DNA of 34,614 nucleotides from an uncultured Pirellulaceae bacterium. Lineage in GTDB: Bacteria; Planctomycetota; Planctomycetia; Pirellulales; Pirellulaceae. Within the stretch, counting starts at the first letter, position 1. The number at the start of each line of letters is the position of its first letter. The notes beneath the pieces are model-generated. The model saw only the letters and a program-made list of their open reading frames with translations. It searched no databases and was not told the DNA's origin. The position numbers were made by a program, and so were the translations under genes. Below are positions 25,078 to 34,229 of the stretch, in pieces. Where the stretch lies: NCBI GenBank assembly GCA_937928555.1, contig CALFWR010000040.1:1-34614 (forward strand), read 5' to 3'.

Positions 25078-26943
25078 CTAATTCAATTCATCAAGGATCC
25101 GTTTGAACGCCCGAGCGTCCTTGCTGTCGCTGGCAATCTTCCTGATCGAATCGCGCTCCAACTCGTGCGTCATTATCTCGTCCAAGCCTTCGACAAACAG
25201 AAACCTAGAGGGAACTTTCAGACCCGCTACGCCGGTAAAGTCCTTAAAGATCACGCCGCCGTCGGCGCGGCAATCTGCATGCGGAGCCATCTTTTGCAAC
25301 AGCCCTGACATGTCTGAAACGCCACTGCCACACGTCAACTCCGTCCAAGCATACATCGTGTCTTCGTCCCGGTCTTCGATCGAAAACCGCCACGACAATG
25401 CGCCCGCGCTACGGTCGCTTCCATCAATCAGCACCGTGCCAAATTCCGCAAATGGTTCCGGTCGCAGCGGGCTGGCCACACCGTAGGCCAGCAGAATCGG
25501 AAGCGTCGTTTTGGCTTCGACCAGAGTCAGCTTTTTGTACTCCTTGTCGTCGGTCGATGCGTAAAAATCGTCGCCATTGAAAACGTAGATTGCTTTGCCG
25601 TCGAGATCGTTCCAGTGCGCGACGAACCTGCCGTCGTCCAAAACCGTCACCCCAACATCGCCAACCCGACGACGTCTGTCGCCGTCGGTTTTGTGGACCG
25701 CACAGTCGAAATGAAATGAGGACTTGCTGTCGTCTTTTTGGTCATCAAGCGAATGGCCTTTCCACTCCTTCAGGACGGTCTTGGTGTAAGTTTCGTTGAT
25801 GTCGGCGTGACGAACTTCGCCGGGCGGGGCCGACAACAGCTTGATCATCTCCTGGTTCTTTCGATCTTGGTCTTTTTCTTCTTCCGATGGCTCGCCACCG
25901 CCGGGCGGCTTCCTGCGTTTTCGCTGCTTGGGTTTTGCGTACGGCAATCCAAAAGCTCGCACGCGGATGTCTTTTTCGCTGCCATCTTCGGCTGAACGAA
26001 CTCGCAGAGAGACTGGCCAGTTTTCCGGGACAGTGCAAATCAGATTCGTGAACTGGTTTGCGGTTTTGATCGGCACGCCCTCGAACTCGAGCAGTTCGTC
26101 GCCCAGCTTCAAACCGCTTGTGGCGATCGGAGCGTCCAGATTCACTGTCGAGCAAACGACTTTGCCATCGCGATCGGAGAAGTTCGCGTCCAAAGTCGCG
26201 TGTTCTACCAGTTTGGTGGCCAGCAATTCGGGCACAAAGTTTCGAATCTGATTCGCCGAAATCGCGTAACCCAATCCGACGTTGACCCGGCCGCGGTCCT
26301 GAAAGCTGCCCCGGCCGTTGATGCCGATGACTTCGCCGTTAAAGTTAAACAAAGGACCGCCGGAGTTGCCCGGGTTGATGGAACTGTCGACCTGAATGCA
26401 GTTGCCGTACTCAAGCTGGTTTTGTCCCGATCCCGGCTGGTACCTTTTCACGCCACTGACGATCCCCAAAGTCACCGTCGGCACCTGGTCTTCGGTCAGC
26501 ACAAAAGGATTTCCCATCGCCAAGGCCCAGTCGCCGACACGCACAGTATCCGAATCGCCCAGCGGCGACCAGGGAAAGTCATCACGGCCTTCCATTTGAA
26601 TGATCGACACATCGCCACCGGGATCGGTGCCGATCAGCTTCCACTTGTAAAGCTTTCCGTCAGAGATGCCACCGAAGCCTTCGACACCAGCACCAATGAT
26701 CACGTGATGGTTGGTCAGGGCAATTCCCGACGGATGAATGATCACGCCCGAACCGCCGCCGGCGCGATCGTTACCATAGATCGCGACCACCGAATCGACC
26801 ACTTTTTCGATGGCCTCGATCCGCTGTTGCTCAAGCCGGCCGATGGCGGCCTTTTCAGTGTCCGTCAGTTCGTCGCAAAACGCCGAACCACAAACGAAAA
26901 CAACCATCAGCAACGCTGCCAAAGATCCTGAAACGATACGCAT
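25078..26943 (-). CDS. Secreted trypsin-like serine protease with PDZ domain
   Basis: A 621-residue protein with a signal peptide (1-23), an S1C-type protease domain (about 45-245) with the full triad H80 (TNHHV), D111 (GGDVSII) and S194 (GNSGGPL), and a PDZ-like domain (about 250-335). A basic/acidic low-complexity linker follows (about 345-370), then about 250 residues I cannot assign, probably a beta-rich substrate- or partner-binding domain. The start codon lies two bases after the stop of the upstream NPCBM gene, whose end supplies GGAG, so translation is coupled. It is a relative of the two inactive proteins at 21679-23813. Confidence 0.92.
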   Translation of the reverse strand: MRIVSGSLAALLMVVFVCGSAFCDELTDTEKAAIGRLEQQRIEAIEKVVDSVVAIYGNDRAGGGSGVIIHPSGIALTNHHVIIGAGVEGFGGISDGKLYKWKLIGTDPGGDVSIIQMEGRDDFPWSPLGDSDTVRVGDWALAMGNPFVLTEDQVPTVTLGIVSGVKRYQPGSGQNQLEYGNCIQVDSSINPGNSGGPLFNFNGEVIGINGRGSFQDRGRVNVGLGYAISANQIRNFVPELLATKLVEHATLDANFSDRDGKVVCSTVNLDAPIATSGLKLGDELLEFEGVPIKTANQFTNLICTVPENWPVSLRVRSAEDGSEKDIRVRAFGLPYAKPKQRKRRKPPGGGEPSEEEKDQDRKNQEMIKLLSAPPGEVRHADINETYTKTVLKEWKGHSLDDQKDDSKSSFHFDCAVHKTDGDRRRRVGDVGVTVLDDGRFVAHWNDLDGKAIYVFNGDDFYASTDDKEYKKLTLVEAKTTLPILLAYGVASPLRPEPFAEFGTVLIDGSDRSAGALSWRFSIEDRDEDTMYAWTELTCGSGVSDMSGLLQKMAPHADCRADGGVIFKDFTGVAGLKVPSRFLFVEGLDEIMTHELERDSIRKIASDSKDARAFKRILDELN

Positions 26944-26945
26944 CG

Positions 26946-28163
26946 CTACTCCGACTTGAGAAATCTTGCATTGGCCCAGTTCGCGTGATCGGCCAGATCA
27001 AACTGTTCACCGGGTTCGACAATCAAAGCGACCCGGGAAATGCCCTCAATGTTCACGTTGATCTGAATTGCCGCCTCGCCGCCACGAATTCGAGCCGACC
27101 ACAACGAAATTCCATCGCCTTCGACCCGCATCACGCAGTCACCCCGGCCTTCGGTTTCCATGTCGATACCCGCGGTCGCCAAAAATCGCGTGAACCCGTT
27201 TTCGTTGGCGAACACGAGCCGTGAATAGGATTTCGTCCCAATGCCGCTATTGAATTTTTTGATTGTCGGTTCGGCCACGCCCGGGACAGCAACCATCAAT
27301 CGTAGCGGATTACCATCGATGCTCCGATTGCGTTGCCATGATTTTTGAATCGTAAATTGCGGTTGCAGGACAGCGTCGGCAGGATCCATGGAAGCCAACC
27401 AGCGGATGCCCTCGGCGTCGATGTCGACTCTCGATACGAGGCTCCGATCGACTTGCAATACCTGACCGCCGGTAAGTTCCACCGAAATTCGGTTGTCAGT
27501 GATGGCCCTTATACCACCGGCAACGATGTTGTTGCCACCGAGCGACAACCTTGCCAGCGACCCGCTAACTTTTGGCAGATCCAAATCTGCAACGACGATC
27601 GCGACCACCTTGGACCGTTTGATCTTTCGGACTTTGCCTTTGGCTTTGTAATCAAGCCAGACGAACTGTTGGTCCATCGATTGCAGCAACCCATCCGCTT
27701 TCGCCAGCCCGTTTCCGGATTCAACAATCACCAGATCGTTTTCATTCACCGCACTTTGAATCAACTCCGTCAAACCGGGAGCTTCGCGAAATACGAGCGA
27801 GCGTGCCGACTGCATTGCAACACTTTCGATTCCCGCAACACTGCTGAACAGAATCGACTCGCCATCGATCGTTGGATCGGTCACGCGAAACGTCCCGCCG
27901 TCGATTGTTGTGATGACCGATCCCTCACTGTTGTCGGGAATCGAGCGAGCGCCTTCGAACTGAATCGACAGCACCTGTTGCAGCGGGATTCCACCCAGAC
28001 CCTCGCCCGTGAGAAGCCCGTTACTGTCGATCGCGCTGAGTTGACCTGTCGCGGTGCGTCCGTCCACTGTTTCGACGGTCACCTGAGCTGTCGCGGCATG
28101 GCAAAACGCCATCGCGATCCCGAGGGAAAAAGCGGCTTTGATGAATAAGCGATTCATTCGCAT
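26946..28163 (-). CDS. Secreted NPCBM-domain protein
   Basis: A 405-residue protein with a signal peptide (about residues 1-27, ending ATAQ). The N-terminal and middle part consists of small repeated beta units (VETVDGRTATGQLSAID, IPLQQVLSIQF, and a second set around GGNNIVAGGIRAI), resembling units in the lectin-like protein at 20399. The C-terminal about 100 residues match the NPCBM carbohydrate-binding fold: FTRFLATAGIDMET, ISLWSARIRGG and the terminal DHANWANARF. It probably binds glycans at the cell surface. The ATG at 28163 is chosen (28157 is equally possible); upstream in-frame codons lie before the signal peptide. The protease gene follows two bases later. Confidence 0.82.
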   Translation of the reverse strand: MRMNRLFIKAAFSLGIAMAFCHAATAQVTVETVDGRTATGQLSAIDSNGLLTGEGLGGIPLQQVLSIQFEGARSIPDNSEGSVITTIDGGTFRVTDPTIDGESILFSSVAGIESVAMQSARSLVFREAPGLTELIQSAVNENDLVIVESGNGLAKADGLLQSMDQQFVWLDYKAKGKVRKIKRSKVVAIVVADLDLPKVSGSLARLSLGGNNIVAGGIRAITDNRISVELTGGQVLQVDRSLVSRVDIDAEGIRWLASMDPADAVLQPQFTIQKSWQRNRSIDGNPLRLMVAVPGVAEPTIKKFNSGIGTKSYSRLVFANENGFTRFLATAGIDMETEGRGDCVMRVEGDGISLWSARIRGGEAAIQINVNIEGISRVALIVEPGEQFDLADHANWANARFLKSE

Positions 28164-28289
28164 TACAGAATACCAAGCAGTAAATTCGACGCGCGGCACC
28201 GGTGATCGATCAGTTCATTACTTGAATCAATGTCACGCCGAATGCCACCAGACCATTAAACCACAAACGCTGCCAGAGGACCGCGATTG

Positions 28290-28580
28290 ATGCGAAATAT
28301 TGTGCGAAAGCCACACTCAAAACAGCAAATGCGGAAGCAAAAACGTGTGGGAGCTCTCCAACAGATTGTCGATCCACTCAGCCAGCAAGTCACTTTTGGC
28401 CTGTCACACAAATCCCAAACACGAACCGTGTCGCTGGTTTCCTGTTCGTCAGAGTTTGAAATAGCGGTTGGCCTTCAAACTGCCTGTGGATTGAAAAGAG
28501 TGAATTGGAGTCTGATTTACAGGGACGGACCGCTGGAATTCGTACAACGCATCTGGCTGGACGACCGCCAACAGTTTTAA
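28290..28580 (+). CDS. Possible small unknown gene
   Basis: A frame of 96 residues with GAGGA about ten bases upstream of its ATG. The N-terminal third is very basic; the rest (FEIAVGLQTACGLKRVNWSL and onward) looks globular. I recognise no family. The same frame continues after the TAA stop into the short frame at 28617-28745, so the two could be pieces of one broken gene. It is opposite in direction to both neighbours. Low confidence. Confidence 0.25.
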   Translation: MRNIVRKPHSKQQMRKQKRVGALQQIVDPLSQQVTFGLSHKSQTRTVSLVSCSSEFEIAVGLQTACGLKRVNWSLIYRDGPLEFVQRIWLDDRQQF

Positions 28581-28616
28581 ATCGGAAGCAACTGTCAGCA
28601 TGCTAGGAGGGACGTG

Positions 28617-28745
28617 TTGAAGCGACTTGCCGAAATCGCTTTTGCGATGGATCAGCTTTTCGGCTGGATCACAAGCCACGATCTTCGATATCGCAAGGAT
28701 GTTCAACGACAACAGGTTGCACTTGATCAAGAAGGTCTTCAGTGA
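28617..28745 (+). CDS. Possible 42-residue small protein with a perfect Shine-Dalgarno
   Basis: AGGAGG at 28605-28610 precedes a TTG codon at 28617 by six bases (an overlapping GTG at 28614 is too close). The frame starts MKRLAEIAFAMDQLFGW and is amphipathic, then becomes Arg/Gln-rich. It is in the same frame as the possible gene at 28290-28580, 36 bp after that gene's stop, and ends just before the opposing terminator at 28749. No family is recognised. The ribosome binding site is the main support. Confidence 0.3.
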   Translation: MKRLAEIAFAMDQLFGWITSHDLRYRKDVQRQQVALDQEGLQ

Positions 28746-28748
28746 AAC

Positions 28749-28792
28749 AAAAAAACTCCCGAATCGACCGAAAAGTGGGCCGTTCCGAGAGT
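28749..28792 (-). terminator. Rho-independent terminator of the PEP-CTERM gene
   Basis: A 15-base imperfect stem (28755-28769 with 28778-28792, with wobble pairs and a few mismatches) followed on the minus strand by a run of seven T residues (28749-28755). It lies 32 bp beyond the stop codon of the minus-strand PEP-CTERM gene. Confidence 0.75.
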
Positions 28793-28823
28793 CAAACAAG
28801 CTTTCCTGCGTATGCGCGAAAAG

Positions 28824-29411
28824 TCAAACAGCGCGACGACGTCTGGCCAGCAAACCAACTCCAAACGCGGCCAGCATCGCTACCGCCGCTGGCTCTGGCA
28901 CTGCCCCAACTTCAACAGAGACACCGTTGGTCGCGTACTCGCCCAGAGCAAAGGTAATTGGGCCGTTAAGAACCCCCGACCAGGCGACGTTGACGTAACC
29001 AACGTCACCGGTGGATGCATTCCTGAACCCGAGAAAAAAATCATCCCCCGGCTGTAGCCCAAGATCGTCTTCCAAGTCCAGTGAAGTACTTCCAAAGTCC
29101 GTGCCCGCGGTAAGGACGTCACCGAGAGAAACGACTCCGATACTGTCGATCGGCCCCATGGCCTCGACCAAAACCTCCTGTCCAAATGAGTCGTTGTTCA
29201 CGAACAATGCATCGCCAGACCCAAGTTGGTCGATCTGCACACGAGTTTGATCGGTCTGGCCAAATCCAACGTCGATCGATGACAAATTGGAATCGCCCGT
29301 CAGCGGACGGCTGAAGGTAATATCCACCACTTGGGCGTCCGCTTGAGCCAACCCAAGTGCCGCAATAAATACGACCGCAATCGCTTTTCGAAAAATATTT
29401 TGTGTCTTCAT
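28824..29411 (-). CDS. PEP-CTERM sorting-signal protein
   Basis: A 195-residue secreted protein. Signal peptide at 1-26 (ending QADAQ). The middle is a Gly/Asp/Ser-rich, Cys-free domain of probable beta structure. The C-terminus is a canonical PEP-CTERM signal: VPEPAAVAMLAAFGVGLLA followed by a run of four arginines. Such proteins are cut and anchored or released by an exosortase; no exosortase gene is in this window. It lies 73 bp downstream of the DUF1559 gene on the same strand and could share its transcript; it has its own terminator. Function of the exported domain unknown. Confidence 0.92.
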   Translation of the reverse strand: MKTQNIFRKAIAVVFIAALGLAQADAQVVDITFSRPLTGDSNLSSIDVGFGQTDQTRVQIDQLGSGDALFVNNDSFGQEVLVEAMGPIDSIGVVSLGDVLTAGTDFGSTSLDLEDDLGLQPGDDFFLGFRNASTGDVGYVNVAWSGVLNGPITFALGEYATNGVSVEVGAVPEPAAVAMLAAFGVGLLARRRRAV

Positions 29412-29484
29412 GGTGATAACTGTCTCAATTCCAGGTCAAAATCTCAGTTGCTTCGTTGTAAGAGCTTTGATTACGTAAAGAACA

Positions 29485-30423
29485 CTAAAGCTCTGTGAGA
29501 TCCACGATCCCGCCGCTGTCCATCGATCCGACTTCACGCAGTACGTTTTCAGAGACATCTCTGGAAATCAGATTCACGTGACCGTCAGAAAAAACAAAAT
29601 TCACACCGGCATGGAAAGACGAAAACGGATGGTTTCGCTGTTGCTCCAGCAGTCCAGCGAACTCACCGTCGGGTTCAAATCGCGGATCGTTCAAGCCAGT
29701 GTTCATCGCCAGTACGCTTGCAGCGGGAATGACCGGTAGACGCCTTGCTTCTCTAATGTCGCCACCCACGGCATCACCCCAACGCCAATCCGCAAACCCA
29801 CTGTCGCCGGTTACTGCAACGGTATTGCCGAAGGCTTTGTTGCAGTTCTCTCCAACAATGACCGTATTGGAAGTCCCATCGGTAATGTCGGAAATTGATC
29901 GTCGATCGTGAATTCCAAAGACACCATCATCGTGCAGATTGCCCAGAGAACTATCCGGGAATCGGGCATCCTGACCGCCCTGAACTCCAAAGTAGTCACG
30001 TGCTTCAGGCGGAGAGCCGATTGAAGGACAGTGAAAGACCGGAACCGATGTCCCGTCCGGAAGATCGAACAATTGCTCGTAAGGCCATGGGGCCTCAAAA
30101 CGATATGACACCGACGTCAAATAGTTGTTTCCCTCGATGAAGGGCAACATCTGAATGAACAGATTGCTTCCTCGAAAACGATTCGCCCGAATGTTCCCCG
30201 GAAGGATCAGTTCACCGGCAGGAAACTCCATCCTTGCCGACTCGTGGTTAAGCGCTGCGATGCCAAGCTGTCGCAGATTGTTTGCGCACTGCGTGCGCCG
30301 CGCAGCCTCACGTACCTGCTGAACCGCAGGCAATAGCATCCCAATCAAAATACCGATGATGGCGATCACCACCAGCAACTCGACAAGGGTAAATCCGCTT
30401 TGTTGTTTTGTTTTGTTTTGCAT
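29485..30423 (-). CDS. DUF1559 prepilin-like protein
   Basis: A 312-residue protein of a family greatly expanded in planctomycetes. The prepilin cleavage/methylation site is [18 protein letters not shown], followed by the usual [21 protein letters not shown] helix start (residues 30-49). The C-terminal hallmark H-x9-DG is present around [14 protein letters not shown]. Members form pilus- or pseudopilus-like surface structures or are exported by the type II machinery. A 17-bp palindrome lies 50 bp upstream of the ATG. The gene is followed by the PEP-CTERM gene. Confidence 0.94.
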   Translation of the reverse strand: MQNKTKQQSGFTLVELLVVIAIIGILIGMLLPAVQQVREAARRTQCANNLRQLGIAALNHESARMEFPAGELILPGNIRANRFRGSNLFIQMLPFIEGNNYLTSVSYRFEAPWPYEQLFDLPDGTSVPVFHCPSIGSPPEARDYFGVQGGQDARFPDSSLGNLHDDGVFGIHDRRSISDITDGTSNTVIVGENCNKAFGNTVAVTGDSGFADWRWGDAVGGDIREARRLPVIPAASVLAMNTGLNDPRFEPDGEFAGLLEQQRNHPFSSFHAGVNFVFSDGHVNLISRDVSENVLREVGSMDSGGIVDLTEL

Positions 30424-30897
30424 ACTTCTTCAGTCGTCTCTCACCGGGAATCCCCAACGAGCGGATCTTACTAAACTACCCGGTAGTTTTGCGATACGTT
30501 CTACGCGCGTACTGAATTCAATGGCAGAATCAAAATGGTGACACGCGACAGCGAACTCTCTAAACCCAAAAGCTCCTTGCTTGAAATCAGCGAGAGAACA
30601 GACAAAGGAAAATCAAGCTACGCACTACGGCTCGCAAGGGACATAAAAGCAGTCAAAAACAATCTGCTTCATCGTCTCTTAATCGAAAACGGGCCAAGCC
30701 AAAGACGGGTTAGCTTTTGGCGCACAGCAAGTACGTGCGATGCGTGTGCGGTTTTGATGTTCGGCGCGCAAAAGATACGCGTGACGTTCTGTCACACTGT
30801 CAACAAATCGACATCAAAGCGATGAGCGAAAGTGCGAGCGACGTTCTAGTTTATCCGAGGGGATTTATGTCCGCCTGGCGAGTTTGGTTGAGAGAAA
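30424..30897. other. Intergenic region upstream of the DUF1559 gene
   Basis: 474 bp. Near its left end is the palindrome at 30473-30489. A plus-strand frame of 96 codons (30535-30825) crosses most of it but has no ribosome binding site and no recognisable domain, so I do not call it. Nothing else is supported. Confidence 0.4.
30473..30489. promoter_or_regulatory. Palindrome, possible operator of the DUF1559 gene
   Basis: AAACTACC, a single C, then GGTAGTTT: perfect 8-bp arms around one base. It sits about 50 bp upstream of the DUF1559 start codon, where a repressor or activator site could lie. It has no run of T on the minus strand, so it is not a terminator of that strand; on the plus strand only four T follow. 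Confidence 0.35.
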
Positions 30898-31842
30898 CTA
30901 CTTCAGGTTCAATTGCCAGCTCACACCGAATTTGTCACTAACCCAGCCAAACTGCTTTGAGAATCCATAATCGTTTAGTGGCATCATGACTTTGCCGCCT
31001 TCGGAAAGTACCGCAAATCGCTCTTTGAGCTGCTCTTCATTTTCGCATTCGACGAAAAACGAAAACGATGGTGTGAATGTAAAATCGTGGATCGGTGGCG
31101 AGTCCATGACTTTCACGCTTTGGCCTTCGATGCTGATCTGAGCCAACTTGATGGCCCCTTCGGTTCCCTGCTCTCCTGCCTTCCACCTTTCCATGCTCTC
31201 GACCCGCAGATTCGGGAAAGGCGTTTTGTAGTGTTCGATGGCCTTTTCGGCATCGCCAACAAACATCAGAAATGGCAATACAGTTTGTTTCATCGGTTTC
31301 TCCATTTTGGTCATCGTTCCGTTCATGAAAGTCTTCCATTCACCTGCCGCATCTTGTGATTGGGAAGTGGTCACGATCAGTTCGGCAGTTTTAAATTCGT
31401 AGATGTCGCGATACCCGATCGTCTTCCCGGGCCGGGTGAAGTCAGGCCCTTCCGATTCCATCGAAAGCACATTGCCGTCAACCGAACCGCTCAGTTCCCA
31501 CTCCATCGTCATGAAAGAATCAACCCACGACCCTTTGAACTTCCCGTCGGTCTTGTCAAAGCGAAGCGTCTGGTTGGCTTTGAATTCCTGTCCGCCAGTT
31601 TCTCCTTTATAGTCGTTGACAACCCAATTGCTGCCCAGCATCTTCGATGTCATCGTTCCCTTGCTGGTTGTGGCTGGGTTGGCGTCGGTCGCCACCGATG
31701 TCGAAGACGTCTCCCATGTTCCTGCGAATTGCTTGAGCACTTCAAACCCCTCTGCATGTTTTTTTCCGGGATGCGCAGCCTCCTGGGCAAATGCAATCCT
31801 GCCAACGACAAGGAAAAACAAAACGGCAAACTGAATTTTCAT
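30898..31842 (-). CDS. Secreted DUF1579-VOC fusion protein
   Basis: A 314-residue protein. A signal peptide (1-19, ending AFAQ) precedes a DUF1579 domain (about 30-180; FEVLKQFAGTWE, MLGSNWVVNDYKG, YEFKTAELIVTT). A second domain (about 186-314) is a PhnB/3-dmu-type vicinal-oxygen-chelate fold (VLPFLMFVGDAEKAIEHY, SFFVECENEEQLKERF, and the terminal FGWVSDKFGVSWQL). Each is normally a separate protein; the fusion, and the export of a VOC domain, are unusual. A ligand- or metal-binding role is likely, but no reaction can be named. It diverges from the dehydrogenase gene. Confidence 0.83.
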   Translation of the reverse strand: MKIQFAVLFFLVVGRIAFAQEAAHPGKKHAEGFEVLKQFAGTWETSSTSVATDANPATTSKGTMTSKMLGSNWVVNDYKGETGGQEFKANQTLRFDKTDGKFKGSWVDSFMTMEWELSGSVDGNVLSMESEGPDFTRPGKTIGYRDIYEFKTAELIVTTSQSQDAAGEWKTFMNGTMTKMEKPMKQTVLPFLMFVGDAEKAIEHYKTPFPNLRVESMERWKAGEQGTEGAIKLAQISIEGQSVKVMDSPPIHDFTFTPSFSFFVECENEEQLKERFAVLSEGGKVMMPLNDYGFSKQFGWVSDKFGVSWQLNLK

Positions 31843-32108
31843 TTTTCATTCTCACATTTCAACTACCAGTCGCGTTGCCTATAACTGGCAAGGCACTGAT
31901 ACAAGGGTCACCAGCGCACCCGGCGGAGGCGGACCAAGGTGCGGGCGGGTACGAGCCAATCCGGTCAAACGAGAGGGACTTAAACCGGCAATCGTTGTAA
32001 CGGGTTAATTGGTCAATTGTAGCCGATTCGACGACCGAGCGTTCTGTCATGGGCGACAACCAGTTACGATATTGGTTTGATAGCCCCGCGTCCTTGTGGA
32101 TTGATTCC
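31843..32108. promoter_or_regulatory. Divergent promoter region with a short palindrome
   Basis: 266 bp between two divergent genes. AATTG-GT-CAATT at 32007-32018 is a 12-bp palindrome that could be an operator. No convincing -35/-10 pair was found. The reading frame of the dehydrogenase extends back to 32049 but without a signal-peptide-like start. Confidence 0.3.
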
Positions 32109-34229
32109 ATGTATTGGCAGAAACTGGCCCTTTTTGTTGCCGCATCACTTCTCGCGACATCCAGCGTTTTCGCATTGCAAAACCAAACGGCGACGGCCGC
32201 GCGGGATCTTGAAGGCGTCGGCTTGGAACAGGCATTTCCCAAGCTACGTTTCAATCGCCCTGTTCACATCGGTCATGCTGGAGACGATCGCCTGTTCGTG
32301 GTCGAACAACACGGAGTCGTTCACGTTTTTCAGAATGACGCTGAAACGTCTCAAACCCGGGTCTTCCTGGACATCAGCGATCGCGTCTGCCGCAAAGGCA
32401 ACGAAGAGGGTCTGATTGGTTTCGCATTCCATCCCAACTTTGCCGACAACGGCCAGTTCTTTGTCCACTACTCGTCTTTGAAAAAAGACATGCACGGAAT
32501 CGTCGCCCGCTACCGTGTCAAGCAGGACGATCCCACCGTTGGCGATCCGGATTCCGAAGAAGTCATCCTCGAGCAAAAGCAGCCGTTTCGAAATCACAAC
32601 GGCGGCACGATCGCATTCGGCCCAACCGATGGATACCTGTACATTTCGTTTGGCGATGGCGGCAAAGCCAACGATCCGCTTGGAAGCGGTCAGGATCTTT
32701 CGACGCTGCTAGGTGCGATCCTTCGTATCGACGTCGACAACAAAGACCCCGGGCTGAACTATGCGATACCCGCGGACAACGTTTTCGCCAGCCGCGACGG
32801 TGCCCGCGGCGAGATTTTCGCGTGTGGGCTCCGCAACGTGTGGCGGTTTTCGTTCGATCGCAAGACCGGTGAAATCTGGGCAGGCGATGTGGGGCAGGAT
32901 CGATTTGACGAAATTGACCTTGTTCGCAACGGAGCCAACTACGGATGGAATCGCTGGGAAGCCGGCGAGTCGTTTCGCAAAAAAGTTGAACTGGCGACCG
33001 ACGCTCACGAGAAACCGATCGCCAGTTACGGCCGACAGTGGGGGCTTTCGGTTACCGGCGGCAACGTCTACCGTGGCAAAAAGTATCCCCGGCTCGATGG
33101 ATCCTACTTTTACGGCGACTACCTTTCGGGAAACCTCTGGCGGATCGATAAAAATTCGGACGACCAGTATGTCAACACGCTCGTGCGCCGCACCGGCCGG
33201 AGCATCGCTGCCTTTGGTGAAGACTCCGACGGTGAAGTTTTCCTGCTGAGCTTTGATGGCAAGATCTACCGCATCGTTCCCGCTGACCAGCCTCAGGACT
33301 TTCTTGCCGACTGGCCCAAGAAACTTTCCGATACTGAAATTTTTGCAAACGTCGGGAAACGAAAAATGTCCGACCAGTACGTTGCCTACTCCGTCAACGC
33401 GCCCTTCTGGTCCGACGGTGCCCAAAAACAGCGTTACTTTCGCCTCCCGACTGACACGTCGATCACCTACCGGGCCGATGGCACCTGGGAAGTCCCCGTC
33501 GGCACCGAGATCGTGAAGAACTTTCGCGACCGCAACCGGATGCTCGAAACGCGCGTGATCAAGCGTATCGACACCGGGTGGGAATCCGCCACTTATATCT
33601 GGGACAAAAAAAGCACCGATGCAACACTGCGTCCCGAAGGTCTGCACCTGGAACGCTGGATGCCAGTCAAAGGCCAGCGGCAATGGAAAGCCACCACTTG
33701 GCATGGCCCGTCTTCCTCCGAGTGCGCCGCATGTCATGTCGATTCAGCCGGCTACGTTCTGGGGCTCAACACCGCCCAGTTGAACGACATCGACGGTGAA
33801 GACAATCAGATCCTCAAATGGGTCCAACAGGGTTTGGTCTCGGGCCTGCCGGAGGACTTTGATTCAAAGACCGCCGCCCGCCACTGCAGCCCGCACGACG
33901 AATCCTGTGACCTGGATCAACGAGCCCGCGTGTTGCTGGACGTTAACTGCGCGATGTGCCACCGTCCCAACGGACCCGGCAACGCCAGCATCGACTTGCG
34001 CTACGCGACATCTTTGGAAAGCACCAAAATGCTCAACGAGAAACCGGCTCAAGGCGACTTTGGCATTGCAGACGCCCGCATCATCGCACCAGGGCAGCCA
34101 GATGCATCCCTGCTTTTGCATCGCATGAATACGATCTCCAACGGTCGCATGCCCAATATCGGTAGCAATGTGATCGACCAGAAAGCCGTCAAATTGCTTC
34201 GCGAGTGGATCAATTCAATCGACCAGTAG
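32109..34229 (+). CDS. Glucose/sorbosone dehydrogenase-diheme cytochrome c fusion
   Basis: A 706-residue exported protein. Signal peptide at 1-22. Residues about 35-395 form a PQQ-type glucose/sorbosone dehydrogenase beta-propeller (RPVHIGHAGDDRLFVVEQ, EEGLIGFAFHP, NHNGGTIAFGP, GLRNVWRFSFD, GDVGQ). Residues about 405-706 match the SO2930/HNE_0200-type diheme cytochrome region (TIGR03806): LSDTEIFANV, YSVNAPFWSDGAQK and two haem sites, CAACH (539-543) and CAMCH (614-618). It probably oxidises a sugar or aldehyde in the periplasm and passes electrons to the haems. The ATG at 32109 is chosen because it starts the signal peptide; the frame opens at 32049. Confidence 0.92.
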   Translation: MYWQKLALFVAASLLATSSVFALQNQTATAARDLEGVGLEQAFPKLRFNRPVHIGHAGDDRLFVVEQHGVVHVFQNDAETSQTRVFLDISDRVCRKGNEEGLIGFAFHPNFADNGQFFVHYSSLKKDMHGIVARYRVKQDDPTVGDPDSEEVILEQKQPFRNHNGGTIAFGPTDGYLYISFGDGGKANDPLGSGQDLSTLLGAILRIDVDNKDPGLNYAIPADNVFASRDGARGEIFACGLRNVWRFSFDRKTGEIWAGDVGQDRFDEIDLVRNGANYGWNRWEAGESFRKKVELATDAHEKPIASYGRQWGLSVTGGNVYRGKKYPRLDGSYFYGDYLSGNLWRIDKNSDDQYVNTLVRRTGRSIAAFGEDSDGEVFLLSFDGKIYRIVPADQPQDFLADWPKKLSDTEIFANVGKRKMSDQYVAYSVNAPFWSDGAQKQRYFRLPTDTSITYRADGTWEVPVGTEIVKNFRDRNRMLETRVIKRIDTGWESATYIWDKKSTDATLRPEGLHLERWMPVKGQRQWKATTWHGPSSSECAACHVDSAGYVLGLNTAQLNDIDGEDNQILKWVQQGLVSGLPEDFDSKTAARHCSPHDESCDLDQRARVLLDVNCAMCHRPNGPGNASIDLRYATSLESTKMLNEKPAQGDFGIADARIIAPGQPDASLLLHRMNTISNGRMPNIGSNVIDQKAVKLLREWINSIDQ

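Noticed and set aside
26200..28148. Two plus-strand frames of 243 and 267 codons (26200-26931 and 27345-28148)
   Set aside because: Both are antisense to the intact protease and NPCBM genes and show no recognisable protein features.
30535..30825. Plus-strand frame of 96 codons in the DUF1559 upstream region
   Set aside because: No ribosome binding site, no domain and strongly basic composition; not enough to call a gene.
32709..33737. Minus-strand frame of 342 codons
   Set aside because: Antisense to the dehydrogenase-cytochrome gene, which has well-conserved motifs; no independent signals.
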